DNA of 64,000 nucleotides from Pontibacter pudoricolor (GCF_010092985.1 NZ_CP048106.1:2232001-2296000), one strand, 5' to 3'; counted from the stretch's first letter, positions 15,734 to 25,200 are shown. Notes: a model not told the origin generated them from the sequence alone. Numbers and translations are program-made.

Positions 15734-17815
15734 TTAATAACTCCCATTATACTTCCTTACAAACCACTCAACAGTAATCAGCACCAACACTACAAAGAAC
15801 AGCCATTTCATATCTACAATATCACGGATATCTTCCGTGCTGTCGATAACGGGTTTATGGTTGGCTTTTAGGATATCCTGCTCCATTTGGTCTAAAGTAC
15901 CGGGGAAGTAAAGATTTGAACCTGTGTTGCTGGCGAGTTGATAAAGCAGGTTATGGTCTGCTACAGCGTGCAGGGCTTCCAGTTGCAATTCCTCCACCAT
16001 AAATTCACCCTTATCCTGTTGAAGGGAACCATTGATGCGGGCAGTGGCTGAGTAGGTATAGCGCCCGCCGGGTAAGGTACCGATATTTACGCCCGCCGGG
16101 TTCTCACCGTTAGCAAACGTAAACGACTTTGTCTGCCCTGCTTCGTCTGTTATCTTTAAGGTAATATTTTGCCCATAGATCGGTTCTAAGGCTTCGTTGT
16201 AGGCTTCGGCTTCAAAGTTGATCTCATCGTTGCTGGTATAGTCGTTCTGGGCAGGGTAAACGTTCAGGCGCTTCTTGTTACGAGGCGCACTCAGCAATTG
16301 CACCAGGTTGGTAATGAGCTTATCGTAAACGACCGGATTCTGATTGTTGGCTGCTTCAGCAATGCGCCATTGCCAGGTGCCGGATGCAAGCAGCGTGGCG
16401 TTGCGGGTATTGCCAGTTGTTTGTACGGTTAGTAAGGGTTTGGTTGTTTTTACGCGGCCAACCTGCTGGTATAGTACAGTCTCAGTGTTTGGTGCCAGTT
16501 GGTAATCGCCGAAAGGAACAGATGCAGGTGGATATTGCTGCAACCGCTCTGATGCTTCATCAGCCACTTTAAACGTACTGAAATTAGGGTTAATAGCCGT
16601 AGTTACTTCGTCGGCTTGCCCGGTTGTACTGACTCTTACGCCGGCATTTAGTTTATTGAAATCCTGGATATCGCTTTGCGGACCCAGAATATAAAGGCTG
16701 GGAATATTTTTCTGCCGCACTAATCGCAAGGCAGCATCACCACCGGCTGTTCTGCCGGGCAACTGGTGCAGAATAGCCACATCATAATCCAACTGCTTCA
16801 GCTGCGTCAGGCCTGGTATAAACAGTTCTGTTTCGTAGTTTTCATTGGTCTCGATGGCAGCACGCAGGGCATTAATATCCGGGTGCGGGGCTGCGGCGGC
16901 GATCAGAATCTTTATCTTACCTTTTACTACATCAATATAAGCATGTTTGGTGTTGTTGATGGCTGTAAACTCGCCCTGCTGCGGCATTACTTCCACTTCG
17001 TAATGACGCTTACCCAAGCCACCCGCCATTACCTGGAAAGGCACCTGCTGCACAGCCTGCCCCTGCTTTAAAACTATAGTTTTACGGTCTATCGGTTTAC
17101 CATTCTCTTTCAACGTAACTGCTACTATCCGCCCATCAAACCCGCGATGCTCCAACTCGGCTTCCAGCGGAAAACGATTGCCACTATAGGTAACTTTATT
17201 GTAACGCAACGATGCTAAAACAATATCCTTTTTAGGAACGGTGTCGCCGACAGCTACCGGGTAAATGCTATAGTTATAGTTGGCGTAAGTTGGCGATACT
17301 CCCTGGTTTACAATACCGTCTGAGAGCAACACGACGCCTGCCAGGTTCTGGCTACTATAATCGTTGCGGATGTTTTGTAACAGCTGGCTCAGGTTGGTTA
17401 CAGGCGATGAGAACTGCAGTTGCTCCAGTGTTGCGGGTTTAGTCGTATCGCTTAGTGTTCGTATTTCGGTTTCGTAGCCGGCGTTCTGCAGTCTGGTAAC
17501 TATAGTTTGCAATTTTGCCTCTGCCTGCTGCAGTTGCACCGAATCCGAAAACAGCTTAACCGACTGCGAGTTATCCATCGCAAAAACTATAGTTGGTTTT
17601 ATAGTTGTGTTGGAGATGTAGCGCACCATAGGCCCCAGCAACAGAAAGCACAGAAAGCTCACTACCAGGAAACGTACCGCCGCTAAACTATAGTTTATAC
17701 TCTTAGGCCACGGCGCACGCTTGCTATACAGCAGCCACGCATACAGAACGCCTACCGCCAGGCAGGCAACTATAAGCCAGGGAGAATAAGTGGTTATAAG
17801 TCGGAAACTGTTCAA
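15734..17815 (-). CDS. Membrane-anchored von Willebrand A-like domain protein
   Basis: A 693-residue protein with two N-terminal membrane spans (about residues 12-30 and 43-65), then a VWA-like domain with the metal-site pattern D-N-S-Q-S (AMDNSQSVKL, about 81-90) and VVLLSDGIVNQG (about 162-173). A long extracytoplasmic region follows, with a Rossmann-like stretch KIKILIAAAAPHPDINAL, and a C-terminal membrane span WLFFVVLVLITVEWFV. The arrangement resembles BatA-like or glutamine-amidotransferase-like membrane proteins of Bacteroidota. Its exact role is unknown. Several ACTATAGTT strings are embedded in the coding sequence as Thr-Ile-Val. Confidence 0.75.
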   Translation of the reverse strand: MNSFRLITTYSPWLIVACLAVGVLYAWLLYSKRAPWPKSINYSLAAVRFLVVSFLCFLLLGPMVRYISNTTIKPTIVFAMDNSQSVKLFSDSVQLQQAEAKLQTIVTRLQNAGYETEIRTLSDTTKPATLEQLQFSSPVTNLSQLLQNIRNDYSSQNLAGVVLLSDGIVNQGVSPTYANYNYSIYPVAVGDTVPKKDIVLASLRYNKVTYSGNRFPLEAELEHRGFDGRIVAVTLKENGKPIDRKTIVLKQGQAVQQVPFQVMAGGLGKRHYEVEVMPQQGEFTAINNTKHAYIDVVKGKIKILIAAAAPHPDINALRAAIETNENYETELFIPGLTQLKQLDYDVAILHQLPGRTAGGDAALRLVRQKNIPSLYILGPQSDIQDFNKLNAGVRVSTTGQADEVTTAINPNFSTFKVADEASERLQQYPPASVPFGDYQLAPNTETVLYQQVGRVKTTKPLLTVQTTGNTRNATLLASGTWQWRIAEAANNQNPVVYDKLITNLVQLLSAPRNKKRLNVYPAQNDYTSNDEINFEAEAYNEALEPIYGQNITLKITDEAGQTKSFTFANGENPAGVNIGTLPGGRYTYSATARINGSLQQDKGEFMVEELQLEALHAVADHNLLYQLASNTGSNLYFPGTLDQMEQDILKANHKPVIDSTEDIRDIVDMKWLFFVVLVLITVEWFVRKYNGSY

Positions 17816-17868
17816 ATTTCTAATTACGGTTTACGATTGGTCATCTTTGAAACTAAAGATAAACGAAA

Positions 17869-17909
17869 AAGACCAATGCTGCTAACGATAACGTTACCGC
17901 AATGGTCTT
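17869..17909. terminator. Hairpin downstream of the 164-residue membrane protein gene
   Basis: Arms AAGACCA and TGGTCTT enclose an inner TAACG/CGTTA stem. It closely resembles the hairpin at 18500-18541, on the other side of the same gene. Confidence 0.6.
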
Positions 17910-17946
17910 CATATAGTTTTAGGAACTATAAATTAAATTACTTTCT

Positions 17947-18441
17947 CTACCTGCCTCCCGTTTTTCCGGACCTGATCCTGGAGTTAAGCACATCTGTATA
18001 GCGATAATGCCCTGTTGCCTTAACCTGGTGGTTAGTATAAGTTACTTTTACCAGTTCCGTGCCGAGCCAATGGCCCAATGTTCTATTGTATTTCTTTTTC
18101 GATTCGAGCACAAATTCATTTCCGTTTACAGTTCTTACACGCAGCCCTTCTTTCTTCAGCGATTCTATAGTCCATTCCGTTACCGCCGCTGCATTCTTTA
18201 ACCCTGACACACAAAACTGGTGTTGGCGCGACGAGTACGCATGAATTACCGAACACATAACCGGGAAAAGCACAATAACAGGCCAGCTACCATCCAAGTA
18301 ACTATAGATTGAGGCGTCTCCGAGGATAGAGGCAAGCAGATAGAATGCTCCGCCCGCCAACGCATATAATACTACTATAACCAGCATCGACAGAACGATC
18401 TGCAGAAACTTAGGGCGGTAAGAAATAACAGTGGATCGCAT
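17947..18441 (-). CDS. Small membrane protein, unknown function
   Basis: A 164-residue protein with two hydrophobic spans (IVLSMLVIVVLYALAGGAFYLL and WPVIVLFPVMCSVIHAY) and a basic cytoplasmic C-terminal half ending SRIRSGKTGGR. The soluble half (WTIESLKKEGLRVRTVNGNEFVLES, then TELVKVTYTNHQVKATGHY) looks like a compact alpha-beta domain. No family was recognised. It is a single gene bounded on both sides by near-identical AAAGACCAAT hairpins. Confidence 0.65.
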   Translation of the reverse strand: MRSTVISYRPKFLQIVLSMLVIVVLYALAGGAFYLLASILGDASIYSYLDGSWPVIVLFPVMCSVIHAYSSRQHQFCVSGLKNAAAVTEWTIESLKKEGLRVRTVNGNEFVLESKKKYNRTLGHWLGTELVKVTYTNHQVKATGHYRYTDVLNSRIRSGKTGGR

Positions 18442-18499
18442 AGGCTCTTACATTAATGGTAGAAACTATAACACGGAGGTATTTCTGGCCGGAAAAGAT

Positions 18500-18541
18500 A
18501 AAGACCAATATTGCTAACGTAAATCAGCAACATTGGTCTTT
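18500..18541. terminator. Terminator hairpin after fabG
   Basis: Arms AAAGACCAAT and ATTGGTCTTT with inner TTGCT/AGCAA pairing, 50 bases beyond the fabG stop on the minus strand. A near copy of the hairpin at 17869-17909. Confidence 0.7.
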
Positions 18542-18591
18542 ATTCTAGTATAAATTTTATTATTTAATTTATACTTTATAGTTAATCTAAA

Positions 18592-19338
18592 TTAGGTTAG
18601 CATACCGCCATCTACCTGCAACACCTGGCCGGTAATGTAAGATGACTGGTCTGAAGCAAGGAACACAGCACAGTTAGCTACATCTTCCGGGGTACCACCG
18701 CGCTTTAACGGAATTGCCTTTCTCCACTCGTCTACCACCTTCTGATCCAGCTCGCCGGTCATTTCAGTTTCGATAAAGCCTGGGGCAATAGCGTTGCAAC
18801 GGATATTACGGGAGCCTAACTCCAGTGCAACAGATTTTGTAAAGCCAATGCTACCAGCTTTAGAGGCCGCATAATTTGCCTGGCCTGCGTTGCCTTTAAT
18901 ACCTACCACCGATGTAATGTTGATGATAGTGCCATACTTGGCGCGCATCATGTGTTTGGTAGCGCCTTTGGTCAGGTTAAAAACAGATTTCAGGTTGGTG
19001 TTGATCACGGCATCCCACTGGTCTTCGGTCATGCGCATCAGCAAACCGTCGCGGGTAATACCGGCATTGTTCACCAGGATGTCGATCTTGCCAAAGTCAG
19101 CTACTACATCTTCAATCAGTTTGTCGGCCTGCGCAATGTCAGAAGCATCGGAGCGATAGCCTTTTGCTTTGCCGCCGTTGGCAGTCAGTTCCTGCTCAAG
19201 GGCCTGGCCTTTTTCAACACTTGATAAGTAGGTAAATGCTACCTGCGCGCCTTCTTCCACAAACTTCTGTGCAATGGCACGTCCTATTCCTTTAGATGCC
19301 CCGGTTACCAGAGCTATTTTTCCTTCTAATGCTTTCAT
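18592..19338 (-). CDS. fabG: 3-oxoacyl-[acyl-carrier-protein] reductase
   Basis: From ATG 19338 (preferred over an upstream TTG) this gives 248 residues. TGASKGIG (about 12-19), NNAGITRDGLLMRM (about 88-101) and the S-Y-K triad in ITSVVG and YAASKAG are FabG signatures, as is the C-terminal CAVFLASDQSSYITGQVLQVDGG. It reduces 3-oxoacyl-ACP with NADPH in fatty-acid elongation. The NNAGITRDGLLMRM string separates FabG from general SDR enzymes. A TAACTTTG element ends 6 bases before the ATG, suggesting a leaderless or very short-leader transcript. Confidence 0.94.
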   Translation of the reverse strand: MKALEGKIALVTGASKGIGRAIAQKFVEEGAQVAFTYLSSVEKGQALEQELTANGGKAKGYRSDASDIAQADKLIEDVVADFGKIDILVNNAGITRDGLLMRMTEDQWDAVINTNLKSVFNLTKGATKHMMRAKYGTIINITSVVGIKGNAGQANYAASKAGSIGFTKSVALELGSRNIRCNAIAPGFIETEMTGELDQKVVDEWRKAIPLKRGGTPEDVANCAVFLASDQSSYITGQVLQVDGGMLT

Positions 19339-19344
19339 AAGCTC

Positions 19345-19352
19345 CAAAGTTA
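19345..19352 (-). promoter_or_regulatory. Promoter -7 element of fabG
   Basis: On the minus strand TAACTTTG lies 6 bases before the fabG ATG, so transcription would start at about the start codon. Confidence 0.5.
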
Positions 19353-19614
19353 TAAAAGATTTTTTAATAGGATGACACCACTTCCGAGAAGGCCCCTAAA
19401 AGAACTATAAATTACTGAACTATAACTACATAGCAAAACAACTACATAAGTATAGTACAATCGCACTTTACAACAAGTACAACTTAAATACTATATCTAC
19501 TATATAAAAAACCACTGTAACTTATTTATAATCTGATTATTGTATTGCAAACAATTTTTATTTCTATTGTTTAAGCCATATTTTCGTGTCGATTTTCAAC
19601 CAAAGGCCACAGTA

Positions 19615-20940
19615 ATGTTCAAACGTAGTATCGGATTAGCTATCCTGGTAGCTGTATCCCTGCTCGTGTTTTTCACGGTAGTTCAAAACCTGACTTTCGA
19701 GAAAGCCAGCGCTCAAAGTAAACCAAACCCGGTAGCAAAGCCTTCGCCGGAACCCGAAGCAAAGGCTCCTGCTCCTGTCGTGTACGGCATCCCAACCGAT
19801 TCTCTGGAGATTGTAGAGGCTACTGTGGAACGTGGTGAAAACCTTTCGGAAATTCTCGACAACTATAACATTTCGCTGACTACCATTTCGGAACTAGCCA
19901 AAAAATCGAAGCCCGTATTTAATGTGCGCCGCATCAGCGCCAACCGCAACTATACCATCCTGCACCTCCCCGATTCGGGCAAAACCGCCCAGTATTTTAT
20001 TTATGAGCCCAGCGAAACCGAATATGTGATCTACGACCTGCGGAAAGAGTTGAATGTAACGCTGGAAAAACGCAGAATTGATACCGTTGAAAGAGCCATT
20101 GCCGGTATTATTCAGAACTCCTTGTTTGTGGCATTAACCGAGGCTGGTGGTTCAGCGCAACTAGTAAACCATTTTGCCGATATTTATGCCTGGCGCCTCG
20201 ATCTGAACCGCCTGCAACCCGGCGATAAGTTTAAACTGATCTATGACGAACATGTGGTGAATGGTAAAACGATCGGTTTCGGGAAGATAAAATCAGCTTA
20301 TTTTGAGCACGAGGGCAAAGAACTATATGCCATCGGTTTTGACCAGGGCAAAGGCATAGGTTATTACGACCAGGAAGGGAAAAGCCTGAAAAGAGCTTTC
20401 CTGCGTGAGCCGCTGGAGTTTAGCCGTATCAGTTCCCGTTTCTCAAAAAGCCGTTTCCATCCGGTGCAAAAGCGTTACAAACCACACCTGGGCACCGACT
20501 TTGCAGCCCGCCACGGCACACCGATCCGTACGGTTGGCGACGGTATCGTTTTAGAAGCAAAATATACCCGCGGCAATGGCTATTATGTAAAGATCAAGCA
20601 TAATAAAACTTACACCACGCAGTACCTGCACATGTCTAAGTTCGCAAGAGGAGTAAGAACAGGCTCCCGCGTAAAGCAAGGCCAGACAATTGGCTATGTA
20701 GGCAGCACCGGCCTGGCAACAGGTCCACACTTATGTTACCGCTTCTGGAAAAACGGCAAACAGGTAGATGCCCTGAGAGTTAAATTACCATCTGCCGACC
20801 CGGTTAAGAAAAGCAAACTGGATGAGTTTGAACAACTGAAAGAAGCAACTATAAACCAGATGCAGGCCATTAACTTTGATGGCACGCAGCAACCGGAACT
20901 ACTGGCTTCGGATAAACAGGAAACTCAAAAAGGAGCTTAA
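19615..20940 (+). CDS. M23 family peptidoglycan metallopeptidase
   Basis: From ATG 19615 (MFKRSIGLAILVAV, an N-terminal signal/anchor segment) this gives 441 residues; an in-frame ATG 75 bases upstream would add a non-signal-like extension. An OapA/LysM-like region VERGENLSEILDNYNISL is followed by a mixed domain and the M23 LytM core: the H-x-x-x-D zinc motif in PHLGTDFAA and the final block GPHLCYRFWKNGKQVDAL. In most M23 enzymes that block is H-L-H, so here the last zinc ligand His is replaced by Cys. It probably cleaves peptide cross-bridges of peptidoglycan in the periplasm. Confidence 0.88.
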   Translation: MFKRSIGLAILVAVSLLVFFTVVQNLTFEKASAQSKPNPVAKPSPEPEAKAPAPVVYGIPTDSLEIVEATVERGENLSEILDNYNISLTTISELAKKSKPVFNVRRISANRNYTILHLPDSGKTAQYFIYEPSETEYVIYDLRKELNVTLEKRRIDTVERAIAGIIQNSLFVALTEAGGSAQLVNHFADIYAWRLDLNRLQPGDKFKLIYDEHVVNGKTIGFGKIKSAYFEHEGKELYAIGFDQGKGIGYYDQEGKSLKRAFLREPLEFSRISSRFSKSRFHPVQKRYKPHLGTDFAARHGTPIRTVGDGIVLEAKYTRGNGYYVKIKHNKTYTTQYLHMSKFARGVRTGSRVKQGQTIGYVGSTGLATGPHLCYRFWKNGKQVDALRVKLPSADPVKKSKLDEFEQLKEATINQMQAINFDGTQQPELLASDKQETQKGA

Positions 20941-21143
20941 TTAAGAATGTTATAGTGAAACACAGGAAGGGCGCAGCTTATAGTTGCGTTTTTCCTGTTT
21001 TAAGCAGTTAACTATTGCTTATAGTTTACCAGATCGATATTGCAATTCAGTCTGGCTTCAGATTCAACTATAGTTCATAACCAACAAGGCTGCTCGCGTT
21101 TTGATCCGGGTATTTCAGGGGCAATTCTTATAGTTATATTTCG

Positions 21144-21151
21144 TAATTTTG
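21144..21151 (+). promoter_or_regulatory. Promoter -7 element of thiL
   Basis: TAATTTTG lies 25 bases before the thiL ATG and matches TAnnTTTG. No thiamine-riboswitch structure was recognised in the short leader. Confidence 0.5.
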
Positions 21152-21176
21152 CAGCCAATCCATTTAAGATAGAACT

Positions 21177-22202
21177 ATGAGCGAACTAACTCCACTAAGC
21201 GAAATAGGTGAGTTTGGACTGATCAGACGCATAAAAGAGCATGTGGTTTTGCAACATGCCTCAACTATAAAAGGAATCGGCGATGATGCAGCAATATTAG
21301 AGCCGGAAGAAAAGCAGTTGGTCGTAACCAGTGACATGCTGCTGGAAGGCGTACATTTCGACCTTACTTTCTGCCCGTTAAAGCACCTGGGTTATAAAGC
21401 TGTAGCAGTTAACGTGTCGGATATTGCTGCCATGAACGCAAAGCCTACCCAGATTACGGTGAACATTGCCGTTGGCGCACGCTACACCGTAGAGGCGATA
21501 GATGAACTATACGAAGGTATACGGCTGGCCTGCGAGAACTATAAAGTTGACCTGGTGGGTGGTGATACGACATCATCCAGAGCCGGTTTAGTGATAAGTA
21601 TTACAGCCATTGGGGAAGTAGCGAAAGGCGAAGCAGTACTACGCAGCGGCGCTAAAGTAAACGACCTGATCTGTTTAACCGGTGATATTGGCGCGGCTTA
21701 TTTGGGTTTACAGGTACTGGAGCGCGAAAAGCAAGCCTTTATGGCAGACCCTGAAATGCAGCCGCAACTCGAGAGCCACGAATATATAGTTGGCCGCCAG
21801 CTCCGCCCGGAAGCCCGCATGGATGTAATTCACGAACTAAAAGAGCTTAACATTAAACCAACTTCCATGATCGACGTGTCGGATGGGTTGGCTTCGGAGC
21901 TGATGCATATTTGTTCGCAGTCTGGAGTAGGCGCTACCATTTACCGCGAAAACCTGCCTGCCGACGAACAGATGCTGGAAGCTGCCATGGAATTTAACCT
22001 GGACCCCGTAATGTGTATGCTGAATGGCGGCGAAGACTATGAATTGCTCTTTACTGTTCCGCTTTCAGATTACGATAAATTAAAGAACCACCCGGATATC
22101 AGCATCATCGGCAAAATAACCGAAGCCAGCGATGGCATAAACATGGCCAACAAACACGGCCAGTCGTTCCCGCTAAAAGCCCAGGGCTGGACGCACTTTT
22201 AG
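21177..22202 (+). CDS. thiL: Thiamine-monophosphate kinase
   Basis: A 341-residue AIR-synthase-fold kinase that makes thiamine diphosphate from thiamine phosphate and ATP. Characteristic segments are GIGDDAAILEP near the N-terminus (metal-binding Asp pair), SDMLLEGVHFDL, GYKAVAVNVSDIAAMNAKP, VDLVGGDTTSS, CLTGDIGAAYLGL, MIDVSDGLASELMHI and MLNGGEDYELLFTV. Length and motif order are normal. It is a single gene with its own promoter and a perfect terminator. No other thi gene is in the window. Confidence 0.96.
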   Translation: MSELTPLSEIGEFGLIRRIKEHVVLQHASTIKGIGDDAAILEPEEKQLVVTSDMLLEGVHFDLTFCPLKHLGYKAVAVNVSDIAAMNAKPTQITVNIAVGARYTVEAIDELYEGIRLACENYKVDLVGGDTTSSRAGLVISITAIGEVAKGEAVLRSGAKVNDLICLTGDIGAAYLGLQVLEREKQAFMADPEMQPQLESHEYIVGRQLRPEARMDVIHELKELNIKPTSMIDVSDGLASELMHICSQSGVGATIYRENLPADEQMLEAAMEFNLDPVMCMLNGGEDYELLFTVPLSDYDKLKNHPDISIIGKITEASDGINMANKHGQSFPLKAQGWTHF

Positions 22203-22230
22203 GTTTTGTTGACGAAGAATAGCATTTACA

Positions 22231-22267
22231 AACAAAAAGAGAAGCTGATTTAGCTTCTCTTTTTGTT
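22231..22267. terminator. Bidirectional terminator between thiL and the converging gene
   Basis: A perfect 16-base stem AACAAAAAGAGAAGCT/AGCTTCTCTTTTTGTT with a 5-base loop; T runs on both strands. Confidence 0.93.
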
Positions 22268-22327
22268 TAGGCCAGGTATTATTTCTCCTTTGTCCTTTAT
22301 TAAAGAATTCTTTTGTCAAAGTATAGA

Positions 22328-22696
22328 TCAATCTTCCGGATAAGGGATGAACACGAAATTCTGAAAATCACCATCTACAACAAACAGGCAGCAAAACTCA
22401 TCGGGGTCTTTGTAGGCAGCTTTAAAGTCATCTACCCGGTCTTCCAGCACCAGCTGGCGCTGCATAAAGTCCTCCAGGTACGATGCGTTGATATTCCACT
22501 CCAGCGCCATCTCCTCTTTAGCCAGAAAGTTAGAGCCTACCGGCACCTGCGTGCGGCTAAACACAAAGATCGGGTACTTGGAGATATCGCGTTTGCGCAC
22601 CTGGTACGATGCTTCGCGCAGGGTTTCGGATACCACTACAAAATCCTTCGAAATGGTACCCAGGTATTTACCGTTTAATTCCGGATCGTTTTCCAT
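22328..22696 (-). CDS. Conserved hypothetical protein downstream of rlmD
   Basis: A 122-residue acidic soluble protein (MENDPELNGKYLGTISKDFV ... FVFIPYPED). No signal peptide, membrane span or catalytic motif is visible. It starts only 6 bases after the rlmD stop and is followed by a strong terminator, so the two genes form an operon. The family was not recognised; a structural or regulatory role cannot be inferred. Confidence 0.7.
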   Translation of the reverse strand: MENDPELNGKYLGTISKDFVVVSETLREASYQVRKRDISKYPIFVFSRTQVPVGSNFLAKEEMALEWNINASYLEDFMQRQLVLEDRVDDFKAAYKDPDEFCCLFVVDGDFQNFVFIPYPED

Positions 22697-22702
22697 GGTT
22701 GC

Positions 22703-24112
22703 TTATTTTGCAGTTAGTAAAACTATATTTTCAACGTGATGCGTTTGCGGGAACATATCCACAGGCTGCACACGCGTTACATCATATTTATCAGATAGCA
22801 GTTCCAGGTCGCGGGCCTGGGTTGCCGGGTTACAGCTTACATAAACTATACGGTCAGCGTGCACCTGCAGTAATTTTTCAACCACATCCGGGTGCATTCC
22901 GGCACGCGGCGGATCTGTGATCACAACATCGGGCCTGCCATGCTGAGCGATCAGTGCATCAGACAGTATATCTTTCATATCACCGGCATAAAAAGTAGTG
23001 TTGGTGATGTTGTTGATCTCCGAGTTGATCCTGGCATCTTCGATAGCACTAGGCACATACTCGATACCAATTACTTCTTTGGCCTGGCGCGCTACAAAGT
23101 TGGCTATAGTTCCGGCACCGGTATACAAGTCATATACCAGCTCGTTTCCGGTTAAGCCGGCAAACTCGCGGGTAAGGCGGTATAGTTCGTACGCCTGGTC
23201 GGCATTGGTCTGGTAAAAAGACTTTGGCCCTACCCTGAAACGTATCCCTTCCATTTCTTCATGAATATAAGGCAATCCTTTATAACAGATCACTTCTTGG
23301 TCATGGAAAGTATCGTTCATTTTCGGGTTTACCACATATTGCAGCGAGGTGATCTCCGGGAAGTTGGTTTCCAGGTGCTGCATGATGCCAAGAATCGCTT
23401 CTTCGTCGTTATGCTTCACTAAAAGAATGACCATCAGTTCGCCGGTATTGGCTGTACGAACGATCAGGTTACGCAGAAACCCTGTTTGTTTTACCGCATC
23501 ATAGTATACCAGGCCTTTGGCACGGGTATAATCGCGTACTGCCAGTCGTATTGCGTTAGACGGATCGGGCTGCAGGTAACAATTCTGAATGTCAAGTATT
23601 TTATCGAAACGGCCCGGCATGTGGAAGCCTAACGCATTTCGGTCATAGTTTTCCCCGGACTGAATCTGCTCGTTTGTAAGCCATCCGAAACTCGAAAAGG
23701 TGAACTCCAGTTTGTTGCGGTAGAACTTATCTTTTTTAGACCCAAGTATCGGGTCGAATTTTGGAAGTGCTACTTTACCAATGCGCTCCAGATTATCTTT
23801 TACCTGTTTCTCTTTATAGTATAGTTGGGTATTATAGCCGATGTGCTGCCACTTGCAACCTCCGCAGGTACCAAAGTGCTCACAAAATGGCTGCACACGC
23901 AGGTCAGAATATTCCCTGAACTGCACCGGCACAGCTTCCATAAAGCTTTTCTTCTTTTTGGTGATGCGCAGGTCAACCACATCGCCTGGAGCCACGCCGC
24001 CCACAAAAATAACCATGTTGTTATGGCGCGCCAAGCATTTGCCTTCGGCCACCATCTCTTCTATCCGTATATTTTCGAGTATCTCGAATGTCTTTTGCTT
24101 CTTATTTCTCAC
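22703..24112 (-). CDS. rlmD: 23S rRNA (uracil-C5)-methyltransferase, RlmD/RumA-like
   Basis: A 469-residue SAM-dependent methyltransferase. An N-terminal TRAM domain (about 10-65) is followed by the Fe-S cluster Cys set CEHFGTCGGCKWQH (about 77-90), a central domain, the SAM motif VYDLYTGAGTIANFVA and the catalytic motifs TDPPRAGMHP and YVSCNPATQARDL with the nucleophilic Cys. It methylates a 23S rRNA uridine (U1939 in the E. coli enzyme). The start is GTG at 24112; TAATTTTG ends 7 bases upstream, so the leader is almost absent. Confidence 0.93.
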   Translation of the reverse strand: MRNKKQKTFEILENIRIEEMVAEGKCLARHNNMVIFVGGVAPGDVVDLRITKKKKSFMEAVPVQFREYSDLRVQPFCEHFGTCGGCKWQHIGYNTQLYYKEKQVKDNLERIGKVALPKFDPILGSKKDKFYRNKLEFTFSSFGWLTNEQIQSGENYDRNALGFHMPGRFDKILDIQNCYLQPDPSNAIRLAVRDYTRAKGLVYYDAVKQTGFLRNLIVRTANTGELMVILLVKHNDEEAILGIMQHLETNFPEITSLQYVVNPKMNDTFHDQEVICYKGLPYIHEEMEGIRFRVGPKSFYQTNADQAYELYRLTREFAGLTGNELVYDLYTGAGTIANFVARQAKEVIGIEYVPSAIEDARINSEINNITNTTFYAGDMKDILSDALIAQHGRPDVVITDPPRAGMHPDVVEKLLQVHADRIVYVSCNPATQARDLELLSDKYDVTRVQPVDMFPQTHHVENIVLLTAK

Positions 24113-24119
24113 GATGCTG

Positions 24120-24127
24120 CAAAATTA
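24120..24127 (-). promoter_or_regulatory. Promoter -7 element of rlmD
   Basis: TAATTTTG on the minus strand, 7 bases before the GTG start codon. Confidence 0.5.
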
Positions 24128-24189
24128 GCTATTTTTTGGGATTTAGCTTTTGGATTCTTAAAACCGCTGAATTCTTACTTTTCCTATCC

Positions 24190-25200
24190 TATGCCACATA
24201 TTAATTTCTTCTTTGTCATTTCGAGCATTCTTAAGACGCGAGTCGAAAAGAGCCAGCGTAGCTGTGAGGGATCTTAATTGTCCTATAGATTCTCTTTTGT
24301 CATTTCGACGTTAGGAGAAATCTGTGTTCTATAGTTTGCTATAGTTGCAACCTGAACCAAGCCTTTCTTCTATAGTTTCTTCTAATCCTGGGAGCTCTAC
24401 TTGCCTACTGTTCTATAGTTGGCTTTGGTGCCCTCACGGCCGGGAGGCCCCGTCTTCGGGCATCGCGCTGCTGCTTTCTTGCTACCCTCGTACCTCGGGT
24501 TGCCTGACGGCACCGCAACAAATCAAAGGCGCTCAACCCAAAGACTGTGATCAGTTCGATAGTTAAACTATAGTTGACTGAGCTGCTATAGTTGCATCGC
24601 CTTATCGTGCTCATAATTCCGTAGGGACAGGTCGCGACCTGTCCGATCCTGGTCTGTAACTATAGAACTACAACTTAAACTATAGCAATTTCAGATTTCT
24701 CCTGCAGGTCGAAATGACAGTTGGGTAAGCAGTAGCAGAAAGTCCCCTTTGAAGGGGGCAGGGGGATGACAAACGGAAACTATAAGACTATAAAACCAAC
24801 TATAGCAACAACGCAAATTCCCCTCTTGGGAGGGCAGGGGTGGGTTAAAACAGCAACTATAAAACAGTAACCTCAACTATAGCAAAGGCCAAAAGCTCCT
24901 TCCCCTGTTTTTAGGGGAAGGCTGGGAAGGGGTAAAACTGAAACTATAGAACTATATCTCCAACTAATAGCAATTCCCTTTATCCCAGAAATCCTTTAAA
25001 TCTCCCTTAATCCCGGTTCAGACAATGCCTGTCCCTGCCGGGCCAGTTGCATCAGGAAACGTAACACCATTTTAAGTCACGAGCGGGGACGCTCGCGCCA
25101 GCAATATGCACTATAGAACTATAATCGAATCTATAGCTTATACAAAACTCCCTCTCCTGTTTTGGGCAGGGTGTCTCTTCAAAAGGAGGCGGGGAGTGAC
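24190..25200. repeat. Composite intergenic repeat, cluster 2
   Basis: Gene-free stretch between rlmD (5' side) and pepE (3' side), in reverse module order to cluster 1: GTCATTTCGA...GAGAAATCTG (about 24208 and 24300), TAATCCTGGGAGCTC (24385), GGTGCCCTCACGGCCGGGAG through GGGCATCGCGC (24427-24468), GCGCTCAACCCAAAGACTG (24530-24548), the 20-bp palindrome GGACAGGTCGCGACCTGTCC (24625), AGATTTCTCC, AGTCCCCTTTGAAGGGGGCAG (24740), AATTCCCCTCTTGGGAGGGC (24815), AGCTCCTTCCCC (24890), AATCCTTTAAATCTCCCTTAA (24990) and CCTGCCGGGCCAGTTG plus a GAGCGGGGACGCTC hairpin (25035-25095). Palindrome fragments join the modules. Confidence 0.85.

Noticed and set aside
21040..21176. Thiamine riboswitch before thiL
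   Set aside because: The leader is short, and no conserved thiamine-binding core was seen.
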